Positions 1 through 7,626 of a DNA stretch of 40,220 nt are shown piece after piece. The stretch's first letter is position 1. Every line of letters starts with the position of its first letter. The position numbers and the translations under genes are program-made. The notes beneath the pieces are model-generated. The model was not told the DNA's origin. It ran no database searches and saw only the letters and a list, made by a program, of their open reading frames with translations. Location: the NCBI GenBank assembly GCA_024102795.1, contig JAGFJK010000410.1, positions 1 to 40,220 on the forward strand, in the 5' to 3' direction. The stretch is from Pirellulaceae bacterium (GTDB taxonomy: Bacteria > Planctomycetota > Planctomycetia > Pirellulales > Pirellulaceae).

Positions 1-2
1 TC

Positions 3-476
3 GCCGACGACTTCGCCATTGTCGAGCTCGACGCTCAGGACCTGGGGCTGGACCGGGTTCGGGAGTTCGAGCGGATGTGCCAGATGCGGCCGCTGGGCAA
101 GGGCTGCCATGTGTTCATCGTCAACGAGGCTCATGGCCTGTCGTCCAAGGTGGTCAGCCGCTTGCAGACCGTGCTGGAGCAAGAGAACGTCCAGCGCACC
201 TCGACGTGGATTTTCACCACCACGTTCCAGGGTCAGAAGCGGTTGTTCGATGGGGTGAGCGACGCCAACCCGTTCATGAGCCGAGCACTCGAGCTGACGC
301 TGGAGCACGGCGAGGACGTGGTACTGGCGTTCGCCGTCCGAGCCCGCGAGATCGCCCAGCGGGAGCAGCTCGACGGTCAGCCCCTGGAACACTACGTCCG
401 CCTGGTCCGCGACTGTGGCTGCAACATGCGGAAGGTTCTCCAGCGGATCGAGGCTGGGGAAATGCTCGAAGCATAG
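3..476 (+). CDS. Clamp-loader-like AAA+ ATPase, C-terminal part (5' end outside window)
   Basis: The frame is open from the left edge to the TAG at 474-476, so the start lies outside the window. The visible 157 residues read like the middle and end of a DnaX/RFC-type AAA+ protein: a Walker-B-like strand VFIVNEAHGLS is followed by a helix of the type that in clamp loaders scans for subunits (VVSRLQTVLEQ), a sensor-1-like strand WIFTTT, and a small helical lid. The Walker B motif is NEAH where most relatives have DEAH, which may weaken ATP hydrolysis. The P-loop is not visible. It is followed after 83 bp by the next gene on the same strand, so it probably belongs to one module with the genes up to 5207. 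Family placement is by motif pattern only; another small phage or plasmid AAA+ ATPase is possible. Confidence 0.6.
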   Translation, partial: ADDFAIVELDAQDLGLDRVREFERMCQMRPLGKGCHVFIVNEAHGLSSKVVSRLQTVLEQENVQRTSTWIFTTTFQGQKRLFDGVSDANPFMSRALELTLEHGEDVVLAFAVRAREIAQREQLDGQPLEHYVRLVRDCGCNMRKVLQRIEAGEMLEA

Positions 477-484
477 CCGAACGT

Positions 485-538
485 TTTCCGCGTTTCCGCC
501 GCAGCGGGCGATTCGTTGCGGCGAGTCGCGTTTCACAC
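485..538 (+). promoter_or_regulatory. Repeated leader motif, copy 1
   Basis: The gap before the gene at 560 holds TTTCCGC (485-491, again 493-499), then GCGATTCGTTGCGG (508-521) and GTTTCACAC (530-538). CGCCGCA at 497-503 can pair with TGCGGCG at 517-523. Related copies precede the genes at 1544 and 2763, so a shared promoter or leader-RNA element is likely; its mode of action is unknown. Confidence 0.4.
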
Positions 539-559
539 TCACCCACTTGGAGTTCCACG

Positions 560-1420
560 ATGAACCGCAGCACGTTCGCCGTATCGGCCGGCGCCATGAC
601 CTACTGGACCCTGGGACAGCAGACCGATCCCGAAGTCTTGCAGAAGGGGCTCAGCCAGTTGGGGCTGCCCGACTACGTGCCGCAGCCCCGCACCTGGCTG
701 ATGTCACTCAAGGCGGCGCTGGCCGAGCAGTTCGCCAAGCCGGAGGAGTTGATTCGCCCGCTGAGGCACAAACACCGCAACGGCTACACGGTGGTCGTCG
801 AGTCCAAGGGCGAGTCGCTGAACACCTACGACCGCACGGTCAATGCCTGCGTGGACAAGGACGGGTTCGTGACCGTCACGGCCGGCAGCGCGGATCGGTT
901 CGAACTGCAACGGCTGACGAACCACTTCCGCCGCGTCCTGCCGGCCGCCTCGGTTGCCGACACCCTGACCGACATCCTCCACGGCCAACTGGGCGGCATC
1001 GCCTTGAAGGCCCACCGCCGGCTGTACTTCATCCCCGAACATCACGTCGGGCGGGGGCTGGACGTGGTGATGGTGGTCGAGGCCGCCGCTGTCCAGCCGA
1101 CGACGAACGACTTGTCCGTCATCCCGCTGGAAATGAATGCCATGACCCTGCGGGACATCAAGCGGTCCATCACCCACGAGATCGAAACGGCGGCCGAGCG
1201 GCTGCGGGTGGACATCGCCGAGAACAACCTGGGCGACCAGGCGTTGCTCAACCGGGCTGTGCGGGCCAGCCAGCTCCGCGACCGGATTCGCCAGTACGAG
1301 AGCATCCTGGGCGAGGCTCTGGACGTGTGCCACCAGCACCTGGACATCGCGGTCCAGGCGTTCAGCGTGGCTTCGGCCGTGCGGGAGGACGATGCCGTGT
1401 TCGACGGCATGTTCGCCTGA
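560..1420 (+). CDS. Hypothetical protein of a mobile element
   Basis: I do not recognise this 286-residue protein. The ATG at 560 follows a TGGAG at 548-552, a normal Shine-Dalgarno distance. The N-terminal half is mixed alpha/beta, with a patch YTVVVESKGES and later FVTVTAGSADRFELQRL. The C-terminal 100 residues are helical and charged (about residues 195-265) and could form a coiled coil. No transmembrane segment, signal peptide or enzymatic motif is evident. It lies between a clamp-loader-like ATPase and a MoxR-type ATPase on the same strand, with 83 bp and 123 bp gaps that both carry the repeated leader motif, so it is probably expressed with them. Soluble cytoplasmic location is inferred. 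Confidence 0.7.
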   Translation: MNRSTFAVSAGAMTYWTLGQQTDPEVLQKGLSQLGLPDYVPQPRTWLMSLKAALAEQFAKPEELIRPLRHKHRNGYTVVVESKGESLNTYDRTVNACVDKDGFVTVTAGSADRFELQRLTNHFRRVLPAASVADTLTDILHGQLGGIALKAHRRLYFIPEHHVGRGLDVVMVVEAAAVQPTTNDLSVIPLEMNAMTLRDIKRSITHEIETAAERLRVDIAENNLGDQALLNRAVRASQLRDRIRQYESILGEALDVCHQHLDIAVQAFSVASAVREDDAVFDGMFA

Positions 1421-1423
1421 GTT

Positions 1424-1472
1424 TTTCCGCCGGTCGCCGCGACGTGCGATTTGGTTCCGCGACGTTTCACAC
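1424..1472 (+). promoter_or_regulatory. Repeated leader motif, copy 2
   Basis: TTTCCGC (1424-1430), a 15-nt spacer, GCGATTTGGTTCCGCG (1446-1461) and GTTTCACAC (1464-1472) repeat the arrangement seen before the gene at 560. The spacer holds a small GTCGC/GCGAC palindrome. Confidence 0.4.
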
Positions 1473-1543
1473 CGGCCGCTTGCGAGCGGTCGGACTGAAC
1501 CGCCGGGAAACTTCCGTCCCCATGTTTTACCTGGAGTTGTGTC

Positions 1544-2629
1544 ATGTCGTGTCAGACCAACTGGGCGCCGTTGATTGCCGGGCAAGCGGGCGTTGTGCCG
1601 CTGAGCCTCGGCATTCCCGGCGTCGCCAAGACCGCGTTCTTTGAGTCGCTGGCGGTGGCTACCGGCCGGCGGTTCATCGCCTACATGCTGGACCAGTCAT
1701 TGCCGGAGGACTTGAAAGGCTACCCGCTGGTACAGGATGTGGAGATCGACGGCGAGCAAGCCAGGGCGATGGTCCATGTGCTGGAGGAAACCAGGCTGCG
1801 GGCCGAGATCGAACCGTGCGTTGTGCTGCTGGACGAACTGACCTGCGCGGGTCACAGCGTCCAGGCCGCCGCGCTGCAGTGGGTGAACAACCCCAGCCGC
1901 CGGTCGTGGATGTTCGCCGCCGCCAACCCGCCGGACAAAGCCGCCGCCGGCGTGGACCTGACTCCGCCGATGGTCAACCGGCTGTGCGTGGTCCCCTGGG
2001 AGACGCCGGTCGAAGCGATTCGGGAAGGCTGGCGCCGCGGGTTAGACTTCCCGCAGCCCGACGTGCCGATCCTGCCGGACTGCTGGCGGGAGCATTTGCC
2101 GAAGTGGGGCATCGTGATGGACGAATTCATCCAGCGGTTTCCCGACCTGCTTGAAGCCTATCCCCGCGATCCGGCGAAGGCATCGGAACCGTACCCCACG
2201 CCCAGAAGCTGGACCAACGTGATCCGACTGCTGGCTGCCGCCGAGTCGGTTGGGGCGAACAAGTCGGTCCGCCGGCTGCTAATGCATGGCTGTGTGGGCG
2301 AGGGGGCTGGCGTCGAGTTCCTGACGTTCCTGGACACTGCGGCGCTGCCGGATCCGGAAGAGATCCTGGCGGACCCGCGGTCGCTGCGGTTGCCTCGGCG
2401 CGGTGACCTGGCGGTGGCGGTTGTCCGCTCGGTGCTGGCTCGCGTCGAGTCGGACAACAGCCCGCAGCGCTGGGAACGCTGCTGCGACGTGTTCGAGCAT
2501 ACCTTCCGGCAGTCCAGGGAAGTGGCGATGGCGGCGTACGGCCGGCTGTGGAAGCTGAAGCCGAGCGGCTACCTGCCGGCCCAGCGGAATGGCGTTATGG
2601 CCGAAATGGACGCTCTGCGGAGCGCGTAG
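1544..2629 (+). CDS. MoxR-type AAA+ ATPase
   Basis: A 361-residue AAA+ protein. A variant Walker A, GIPGVAKT, is at residues 23-30, Walker B CVVLLDE ends at D97-E98, and a sensor-1 asparagine lies in FAAANPP (about residue 128). This spacing is that of the MoxR/RavA branch, chaperone-like ATPases that usually act with a VWA-domain protein to remodel a partner. Such a partner is encoded by the next gene (2763-4295). The ATG at 1544 has GGAG 8 nt upstream. The C-terminal part (residues 150-361) is helical and not otherwise recognisable. What the pair acts on in this element is unknown. Confidence 0.85.
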   Translation: MSCQTNWAPLIAGQAGVVPLSLGIPGVAKTAFFESLAVATGRRFIAYMLDQSLPEDLKGYPLVQDVEIDGEQARAMVHVLEETRLRAEIEPCVVLLDELTCAGHSVQAAALQWVNNPSRRSWMFAAANPPDKAAAGVDLTPPMVNRLCVVPWETPVEAIREGWRRGLDFPQPDVPILPDCWREHLPKWGIVMDEFIQRFPDLLEAYPRDPAKASEPYPTPRSWTNVIRLLAAAESVGANKSVRRLLMHGCVGEGAGVEFLTFLDTAALPDPEEILADPRSLRLPRRGDLAVAVVRSVLARVESDNSPQRWERCCDVFEHTFRQSREVAMAAYGRLWKLKPSGYLPAQRNGVMAEMDALRSA

Positions 2630-2686
2630 GTGGGCGCTCATGTCCGCTCTGCCGCGGCAGGGCGGCGATGAACGCCTTCCGGCGTG

Positions 2687-2730
2687 TTTCCGCTCTTTCG
2701 GACGAGCGGCGATGTGTTGCGGTAGTTTCG
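2687..2730 (+). promoter_or_regulatory. Repeated leader motif, copy 3
   Basis: TTTCCGC (2687-2693), a 15-nt spacer and GCGATGTGTTGCGG (2709-2722), then GTTTCGG. CCGCTC and GAGCGG within this copy form a 6-bp stem with an 8-nt loop. It precedes the VWA gene and matches copies at 485 and 1424. Confidence 0.4.
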
Positions 2731-2762
2731 GCGGTTTGGATTTGTCATCGGGAGAACGAACG

Positions 2763-4295
2763 ATGTCTGAACGACTTGCGAAAGCGAGGCTGGCGGCGTG
2801 CAAGCGCTGGCCGTTCGCCAGTAGCGCGGTGCTCAGTATGGTGCCGGTCCCACGTCCGGGACTGGGCACGCTGGCTGTGGACCAGCATTGGCGGCTGTAC
2901 TTCGACGAAGTGTTCCTGGAGCGGATCGGCACGGAAGTGGCCGCCGGCGTGATCCTGCATGAGGTGGACCACCTGCTGAAACGGCACCACAAGCGAGGCA
3001 GGTTGCTTGTCGGCGGCGACGATTCGCTGTGGGACACCTGGAACCAGGCCACCGACGCGGCGATCAACGGCGGACTGCGGAGAGAGGGGATCAGCTTGCC
3101 GGACGGAGTGATCTTCCCGGAGCAGTTCGGGCAAGCCGAGGGACTGAGCGCGGAGGAGTACTTCCGCGCTCTCAGGCCGCCGCAGAAGCCCCAGGATGCC
3201 CCGCAGGCCGCGTCCGGCGGCCAGGGCGATTCGGAAGGCCAGGAGGGCAATCAGGACGCGGCAGACGGGCAGCAGTGCGGCCAGGGTGGTCGGGGCGGTC
3301 AGGGGTCGAGTGACAACTTGAGCGAAAGGAACCAGGGCGATGTTGACGGCCAAGGTGCGACGACCGACAACGGTGGCGATGCTGCGGGACCGGATTGCGA
3401 GCCTGGAGGCGGAACTGGCGATTCGGGAGCGGCAGATCCGGGACGGCCGGGACCACCAACTGGAACTGACCAGGGTGCTGGGAATGGCTCTGGAGCGGAT
3501 TGCGAGCCTGGAGCGGACTCAGCCGGCGGCGTAGTGCCGCAGCAGCCCGGCGCCAGCGGCTCGTGCTCAGATGGGCGCCAGCGTCCCTGGGAGTTGGGGC
3601 CACCAACCGACGAGAACCCCGGACTGGACGAGGCGGACGCTGAGCAGGTGATCCACGTCACGGCTCGGAACGTTGAGAAGGGCGTGGGCAGTGGCAGCGG
3701 CGGCCACAAGCTGTGGGCGGACGAGATCCTGAACCCGCCCGTGGACCCGGCCGCCAGGCTGCTGAGCCTGGTCCGCAAGTACGCCGACTTGACCGCTGGG
3801 AGCGGCGAACGGAGTTACCGGCGTCCCAGCCGGCGGAACGGCAACCCTCGGATGTCGCTGCCGGGCAACGTGGCTCCGGTCCCTCGCATCACGGTGATCG
3901 TGGACACGTCGGGCAGCATGGGAGCCGACGACTTGGGGCTGGCGCTGGGGATGATCCGCCGGGCGCTGAACAGCTTCCGCATTCGGGACGGCATCCGAGT
4001 GGTGACCGGGGACGAGCGAGGGCAGACCAGGGAAGTCTGCCTGAGCGATCCCCGCAGGATCAACCTGCGGGGTGGCGGCGGGACGGATATGGCGCGGATC
4101 ATCGCCGAAGTCATGGACGACAAGCCGGCGCCGCAGATGCTATTGGTCTGCACGGATGGCTGGACACCCTGGCCGGCGGAGCCGATTGGTGTGCCACTGG
4201 TGGCCTGCCTGAGCAACCGACTGAGTGAAATTCCCGAATGCTACCAGCCTCCCGGCTGGATTGTGACTCTCGAACTGAAAGGAAACCGAACATGA
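2763..4295 (+). CDS. HExxH metallopeptidase-like plus VWA-domain protein (MoxR partner)
   Basis: A 510-residue protein with two domains joined by a long linker. The N-terminal domain (about residues 1-155) has HEVDH at 66-70, a zinc-binding HExxH signature as in the putative metallopeptidase domain of DUF2201-type proteins. Residues about 155-300 are a Gly/Gln/Asp/Pro-rich, probably disordered linker. The C-terminal domain has the MIDAS motif DTSGS at 381-385 and a Gly-rich loop ending in TDM, typical of VWA folds that bind a divalent metal. Together with the preceding MoxR ATPase this is the standard AAA+/VWA partnership. The ATG at 2763 is preferred over an upstream in-frame ATG at 2589, which would overlap the MoxR gene, because GGGAG lies 8 nt before it. 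Its stop overlaps the next start (ATGA at 4292-4295). Confidence 0.8.
   Translation: MSERLAKARLAACKRWPFASSAVLSMVPVPRPGLGTLAVDQHWRLYFDEVFLERIGTEVAAGVILHEVDHLLKRHHKRGRLLVGGDDSLWDTWNQATDAAINGGLRREGISLPDGVIFPEQFGQAEGLSAEEYFRALRPPQKPQDAPQAASGGQGDSEGQEGNQDAADGQQCGQGGRGGQGSSDNLSERNQGDVDGQGATTDNGGDAAGPDCEPGGGTGDSGAADPGRPGPPTGTDQGAGNGSGADCEPGADSAGGVVPQQPGASGSCSDGRQRPWELGPPTDENPGLDEADAEQVIHVTARNVEKGVGSGSGGHKLWADEILNPPVDPAARLLSLVRKYADLTAGSGERSYRRPSRRNGNPRMSLPGNVAPVPRITVIVDTSGSMGADDLGLALGMIRRALNSFRIRDGIRVVTGDERGQTREVCLSDPRRINLRGGGGTDMARIIAEVMDDKPAPQMLLVCTDGWTPWPAEPIGVPLVACLSNRLSEIPECYQPPGWIVTLELKGNRT
3340..3534 (+). CDS. Possible nested coiled-coil ORF inside the VWA gene linker
   Basis: In the +1 frame relative to the surrounding gene there is a 64-codon ORF starting at ATG 3340 with AAAGGA about 10 nt upstream. 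Its product looks like a natural coiled coil, with LRDRIASLEAELAIRERQI in heptad register and a second RIASLE near the end. The host frame over the same bases is low-complexity Gly/Pro/Asp. Either this is a real overlapping gene, or the linker was made from DNA that once encoded a coiled coil in this frame. Chance opening in GC-rich DNA cannot be ruled out. Confidence 0.3.
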   Translation: MLTAKVRRPTTVAMLRDRIASLEAELAIRERQIRDGRDHQLELTRVLGMALERIASLERTQPAA

Positions 4296-4525
4296 CCACT
4301 GTCGAACGCAATCTGCTGGAGCGTGCTGTGACGACCCTGCTGGTTGCCTTGGCGCACGACGAGGCGCTTCGGTGCGGTGCTCCGCAGGAACAACTCGATC
4401 AGCTCCGCGGCTACTGGGCGCCGGACGCCGAGCAGATCGTGGACGAAGCCGAGCGTCTGGGGCTGCTCGACGACGGACTGGACGACATCGACAACAACCG
4501 CAACGGAGACCATGCCGATGAGTAG
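4292..4525 (+). CDS. Small acidic hypothetical protein
   Basis: A 77-residue acidic protein, helical at the N-terminus (VERNLLERAVTTLLVALAHD) and ending in a run of Asp, Asn and Gly. The ATG shares four bases with the stop of the VWA gene (ATGA), and an AAGGAAA lies just upstream, so translation is probably coupled to that gene. Its last codons overlap the start of the recombinase gene. No known family is recognised. The tight coupling suggests a role with the MoxR/VWA pair, but this is inference. Confidence 0.65.
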   Translation: MTTVERNLLERAVTTLLVALAHDEALRCGAPQEQLDQLRGYWAPDAEQIVDEAERLGLLDDGLDDIDNNRNGDHADE

Positions 4526-5207
4526 CTCCCTGATCGCCTACTACCGGGTCTCGACTCGCAAGCAGCAACAGTCTGGGCTCGGACTTGAAGGTCAGCAAGC
4601 AGCCGTGAAGGACTACGCCCGTGGGCAGGATGCCCGCCTGCTGGCGGAATTCACCGAGGTCGAAACGGGCAAGATCTCGGACCGTCCTGAACTCACCAAG
4701 GCGATTGCCCATGCCAAGCGTGCCCGCGCGGTACTGGTCGTCGCCAAGCTGGACCGTCTGGCTCGGAACGTCGCATTCACATCGGCGCTGCTGGAATCGG
4801 GCGTTGAGTTCCTCGCCTGCGACAACCCGCACGCCAACCGGCTGACGCTTCACATCCTGGCTGCGGTAGCGGAAGACGAAGCCCGGCGGATCAGCGAACG
4901 GACGAAAGACGCCCTGGCAGCAGCCAAGCGTCGGGGTGTGAAGCTGGGTGCGTCACGCCCGGAGTGCAGGAACCTGACGGTTGAGGCGAGGCGGCGCGGG
5001 GCCAAGGCTGGAGCGGCGGTGGTGAGACGGCAGGCGGATGAGGCGTACGCGGATCTGGTGGAGTTCGTGGCTTCGCTGCGTCCGGCGTTCAGCTATCAGC
5101 AGATTGCGGACATCCTGAACATGCGAGGGGAAAGGACGAGAAGGGGGAAGGTGTGGACTGATGTCGGAGTCATGAGATTGCACAGGCGCCTGGAGAGCGT
5201 CGGATAA
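4518..5207 (+). CDS. Small serine recombinase (resolvase/invertase family)
   Basis: A 229-residue serine recombinase. The catalytic motif YYRVSTRKQ places the nucleophile at Ser12 with Arg10 next to it. The typical LVVAKLDRLARN strand-helix follows at about 73-84 and the EDEARRISERT helix at about 119-129. The C-terminal 90 residues contain a helix-turn-helix-like region (SYQQIADILNMRG) and a basic RRGKVW stretch, like the Recombinase domain of larger relatives but shorter. ATG 4518 has GGAG 9 nt upstream; ATG 4512 is an alternative with a poor spacing. The gene overlaps the preceding one by 8 bases. It could resolve, invert or transpose DNA in the element; the tRNA-type attachment end at 8925 points instead to a separate tyrosine integrase. 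Confidence 0.9.
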   Translation: MSSSLIAYYRVSTRKQQQSGLGLEGQQAAVKDYARGQDARLLAEFTEVETGKISDRPELTKAIAHAKRARAVLVVAKLDRLARNVAFTSALLESGVEFLACDNPHANRLTLHILAAVAEDEARRISERTKDALAAAKRRGVKLGASRPECRNLTVEARRRGAKAGAAVVRRQADEAYADLVEFVASLRPAFSYQQIADILNMRGERTRRGKVWTDVGVMRLHRRLESVG

Positions 5208-5312
5208 CCAAACCGCTTCTCAGATTCGACCCGTCTTGCACATTGCGTGCGAGCAATCTACGACACGACCGTGGAGTCGTGTCGACTGTACGGCGCAGTC
5301 AAATCTTAATTG

Positions 5313-5717
5313 CTATCCGGCATTTGGCGCACGCCGAGCCTGAACCTCCAACAGAACGCCTGCAAGCAGCGGCACAATCCAGGAATAGTCGAAGCCGTTG
5401 CCGCGCTGACTGGTTGCGTGGGCGAGTCGCTTGTCTATTGTCAGACAGGGAGTGTTGAGTGCTCGACTGTCACCGTAATGCTGATGCAGGTTGTTCACTC
5501 CCTGCGGCTGAAAGCCCAACAACAAGTTCTAGAGATTGATGTCATCCGACCGACTGCGTCGGGACAATAAGATATCCGCCAACTGCCTCGCAAGGAGAAG
5601 CACACTTTCCGTAACGGCATTCTTCAACGGACCTGAGAGCGAGGCATACACCTGGCTTCCTTTCGGGAGCAGCGCCCACGTACTTCGCAGCATCATCACT
5701 TCGTACTCGAATACCAC
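5313..5717 (-). pseudogene. Hypothetical gene split by one in-frame TAG
   Basis: Two consecutive open segments in the same - frame (5717-5532 and 5528-5313) are separated only by a TAG at 5529-5531. Together they give about 134 residues of natural composition. The first part contains LKNAVTESVLLLARQLADIL followed by RSRSDDIN, the second KRLAHATSQR and a hydrophobic helix with a Trp. This resembles a common family of helical proteins in which an ESFLxHxRxLxxFL helix is followed by a KxxAHxTxxR helix. The likely cause is a CAG to TAG change. The only start seen is a GTG at 5717; the N-terminus may also be lost. Function unknown. Confidence 0.5.
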
Positions 5718-5780
5718 TCAGAGTGGATCGTTGCCAGAAGGCTGACTCATGACCGGGACCCCCCGTTATCTGAGAGCGCG

Positions 5781-6413
5781 CTAACGCTGCGTTCCGCCGA
5801 AATCAACGCTTTCGATCATCGCTGCAGTAGAGTTTCTGAAGTCGTCATGAGTTACCAGCGCTTCTGTGCCTGCGATAATTGTCGGCACCAACGATAACCA
5901 TTCACTGGAGAACGCCCCCTTGTCGCGCGGGTCCAACTGCAGAACATGGGCGATTTCTTGACAAAGGGCTGCGGCAATTATCAACTCGTCCGGTTGAAGA
6001 ACCAATGAAGTCCAGGTTGCTGTTGGGTTGCTTCCGTCGTAAATGAACGCAATGAGACGCAAAATGTTGACTCTGCCAACCATTTCTTCCTCGTTCCCAC
6101 TGCTGAATGGCTGATTGGCAAGCAAACTGAAAGCGTAGGCGCGGGCCAGATGCCGGAAGTCGGATTCCGTAGCATCGAGCAGCTTGTTAGCATACTTCTT
6201 GTGGACCGGATATAGACGGTCGTTCCGGTCGTCATTGTAGAAAACGCTGAAAAGCGTACCGTCGATCGCGAAGTACTGCGCGAACAAGTAGTCCCTTAGT
6301 CCACTCGGCTCAAGTTTCCGGAATTGTCCACCGACAAAAGCCCTAGCCTCGCGAGAAATCTTCCTGGTGTGTCTTCCCATTGCACCAAAGGCGTAGGTCA
6401 GCGAGAAAGTCAT
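5781..6413 (-). CDS. Hypothetical protein, lower-GC cargo
   Basis: A protein of about 210 residues that I cannot assign. It is predicted to be mostly helical and soluble, with no signal peptide or clear catalytic motif. The ATG at 6413 is chosen; a GTG at 6422 in frame is possible and would add three residues. Base composition is clearly less GC-rich than in the genes before 5207 and after 9900, as for its neighbours at 5313-5717 and 6565-7347. That fits recently acquired cargo at the end of a mobile element. Defence cargo is often placed this way, but nothing in this protein proves such a role. Confidence 0.6.
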   Translation of the reverse strand: MTFSLTYAFGAMGRHTRKISREARAFVGGQFRKLEPSGLRDYLFAQYFAIDGTLFSVFYNDDRNDRLYPVHKKYANKLLDATESDFRHLARAYAFSLLANQPFSSGNEEEMVGRVNILRLIAFIYDGSNPTATWTSLVLQPDELIIAAALCQEIAHVLQLDPRDKGAFSSEWLSLVPTIIAGTEALVTHDDFRNSTAAMIESVDFGGTQR

Positions 6414-6564
6414 GATAGCCACCCATAATAGGCGAGTCGGTTCGAGTGGTGGAGATCGTCGTCGTCGTTATTCCAAGCAACAAACGGAAGGTGTCACCCG
6501 GGGGCGGCCAGATGATTTCCCACTGCATTTCCGCCCCAATCCGCCACTCGGGTGCACACCATTG

Positions 6565-7347
6565 TTAGGCCTCCGATTTGGGCGACGGCCGCTTGGCGGT
6601 GTACTTGTCGCCATTCAACGCCCACCAAATGTTGAATCTTGTACTGTGACTATCCCACCAGTTCGACAGGTTGCAGTCTGAAACGCCAAATACGCCAAGC
6701 GGGTGAGCGAAATGGCGAGCGTCAATTAATGTACGACACGTAAACTGGACATCTCGCAAAAGTCCAGTTTCGGTGAACGCCCACGGATTGTAACCATTCT
6801 TTGATGTGTCGAGCATCTGAGCAGAGATCAACGCCAGATCACACACGCCACTGTATACGATCGCGAGAAACAGGCCCGCAACGGAATGCAACGCATGTGA
6901 CATGGTTGCCTCCGCTTGATGGCTAAACCTGTCGTGCTTGAGCTTGTTATACGCCTGCCACCAAGCTGGTGACTGAAATGAGGAGCCGTTCCAAGCCGCA
7001 AACGGTTCAATAACCGCAGGGTTTGACCCACCGAAAAAGATGACCTTCTGAGCCGAAACCAAACTGCGATAGCGATACCAGTGATCTTTGATTGTGAGTT
7101 TGTCGGTAGATGATGACGGGTTGTGAGTTTGCTCGACGGCTTTCCAAAGCGAATCAACCTGACTAGCACAATCCAGAATGATCTGTGCGAATTGTGGCGA
7201 CCATACGGAAAGATGTTCGGGGCAGTATGGGACGAACTTCGTCGCTGCCTCAAACGCCGCCTCTGCAATCGCGAGGCCTTCGACTGCGACGATGCCGTAT
7301 GGTGGCGCGTCCCGTAATTGGTGTATGTCTCGAAGCATAAGTTCCAT
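6565..7347 (-). CDS. Hypothetical protein, possibly HEPN-like helical
   Basis: A 260-residue, largely helical protein. The central segment SPAWWQAYNKLKHDR (about residues 127-141) is a pattern seen in HEPN-like and related all-helical proteins (Trp-x-x-Tyr-Asn-x-x-Lys-His-x-Arg), followed by a hydrophobic helix AGLFLAIVYSG. A catalytic HEPN RxxxxH could be read in KHDRFSHQ only loosely, so nuclease activity is not claimed. The ATG at 7347 is used; ATG 7338 is nearly as likely. It is in the same low-GC block and orientation as the gene at 5781-6413, but 151 bases separate them. Cargo of the mobile element by position. Confidence 0.6.
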   Translation of the reverse strand: MELMLRDIHQLRDAPPYGIVAVEGLAIAEAAFEAATKFVPYCPEHLSVWSPQFAQIILDCASQVDSLWKAVEQTHNPSSSTDKLTIKDHWYRYRSLVSAQKVIFFGGSNPAVIEPFAAWNGSSFQSPAWWQAYNKLKHDRFSHQAEATMSHALHSVAGLFLAIVYSGVCDLALISAQMLDTSKNGYNPWAFTETGLLRDVQFTCRTLIDARHFAHPLGVFGVSDCNLSNWWDSHSTRFNIWWALNGDKYTAKRPSPKSEA

Positions 7348-7626
7348 TCAGGCCGAACTAACGTAATTGACCCATCGGTCACCGGTGATAATCCCATCAC
7401 TGCAAGATTATCAGCGGGCGGTCCCTTCGCTAGGTCGTATTGGTGCAGGCTTGCCAAGTAAATGCGACAACGATTCTAGTGGGTGCTACGAGCGGTCCGC
7501 AACTGGTTGGGCGGAGTCCAAACAGAAAGACTGCGGCGGACTGCCGCCAGCACCTGTGGCGAATCGAGCACGGGCGGTCTGATACAGTGGCGTGGTTACG
7601 CAGTGGAAACTGCGGATGAGAGGTTC

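Noticed and set aside
2589-2762. Upstream start for the VWA gene at 2589
   Set aside because: It would overlap the MoxR gene by 41 bases and translate the repeated leader; the ATG at 2763 has a better ribosome site and the natural N-terminus.
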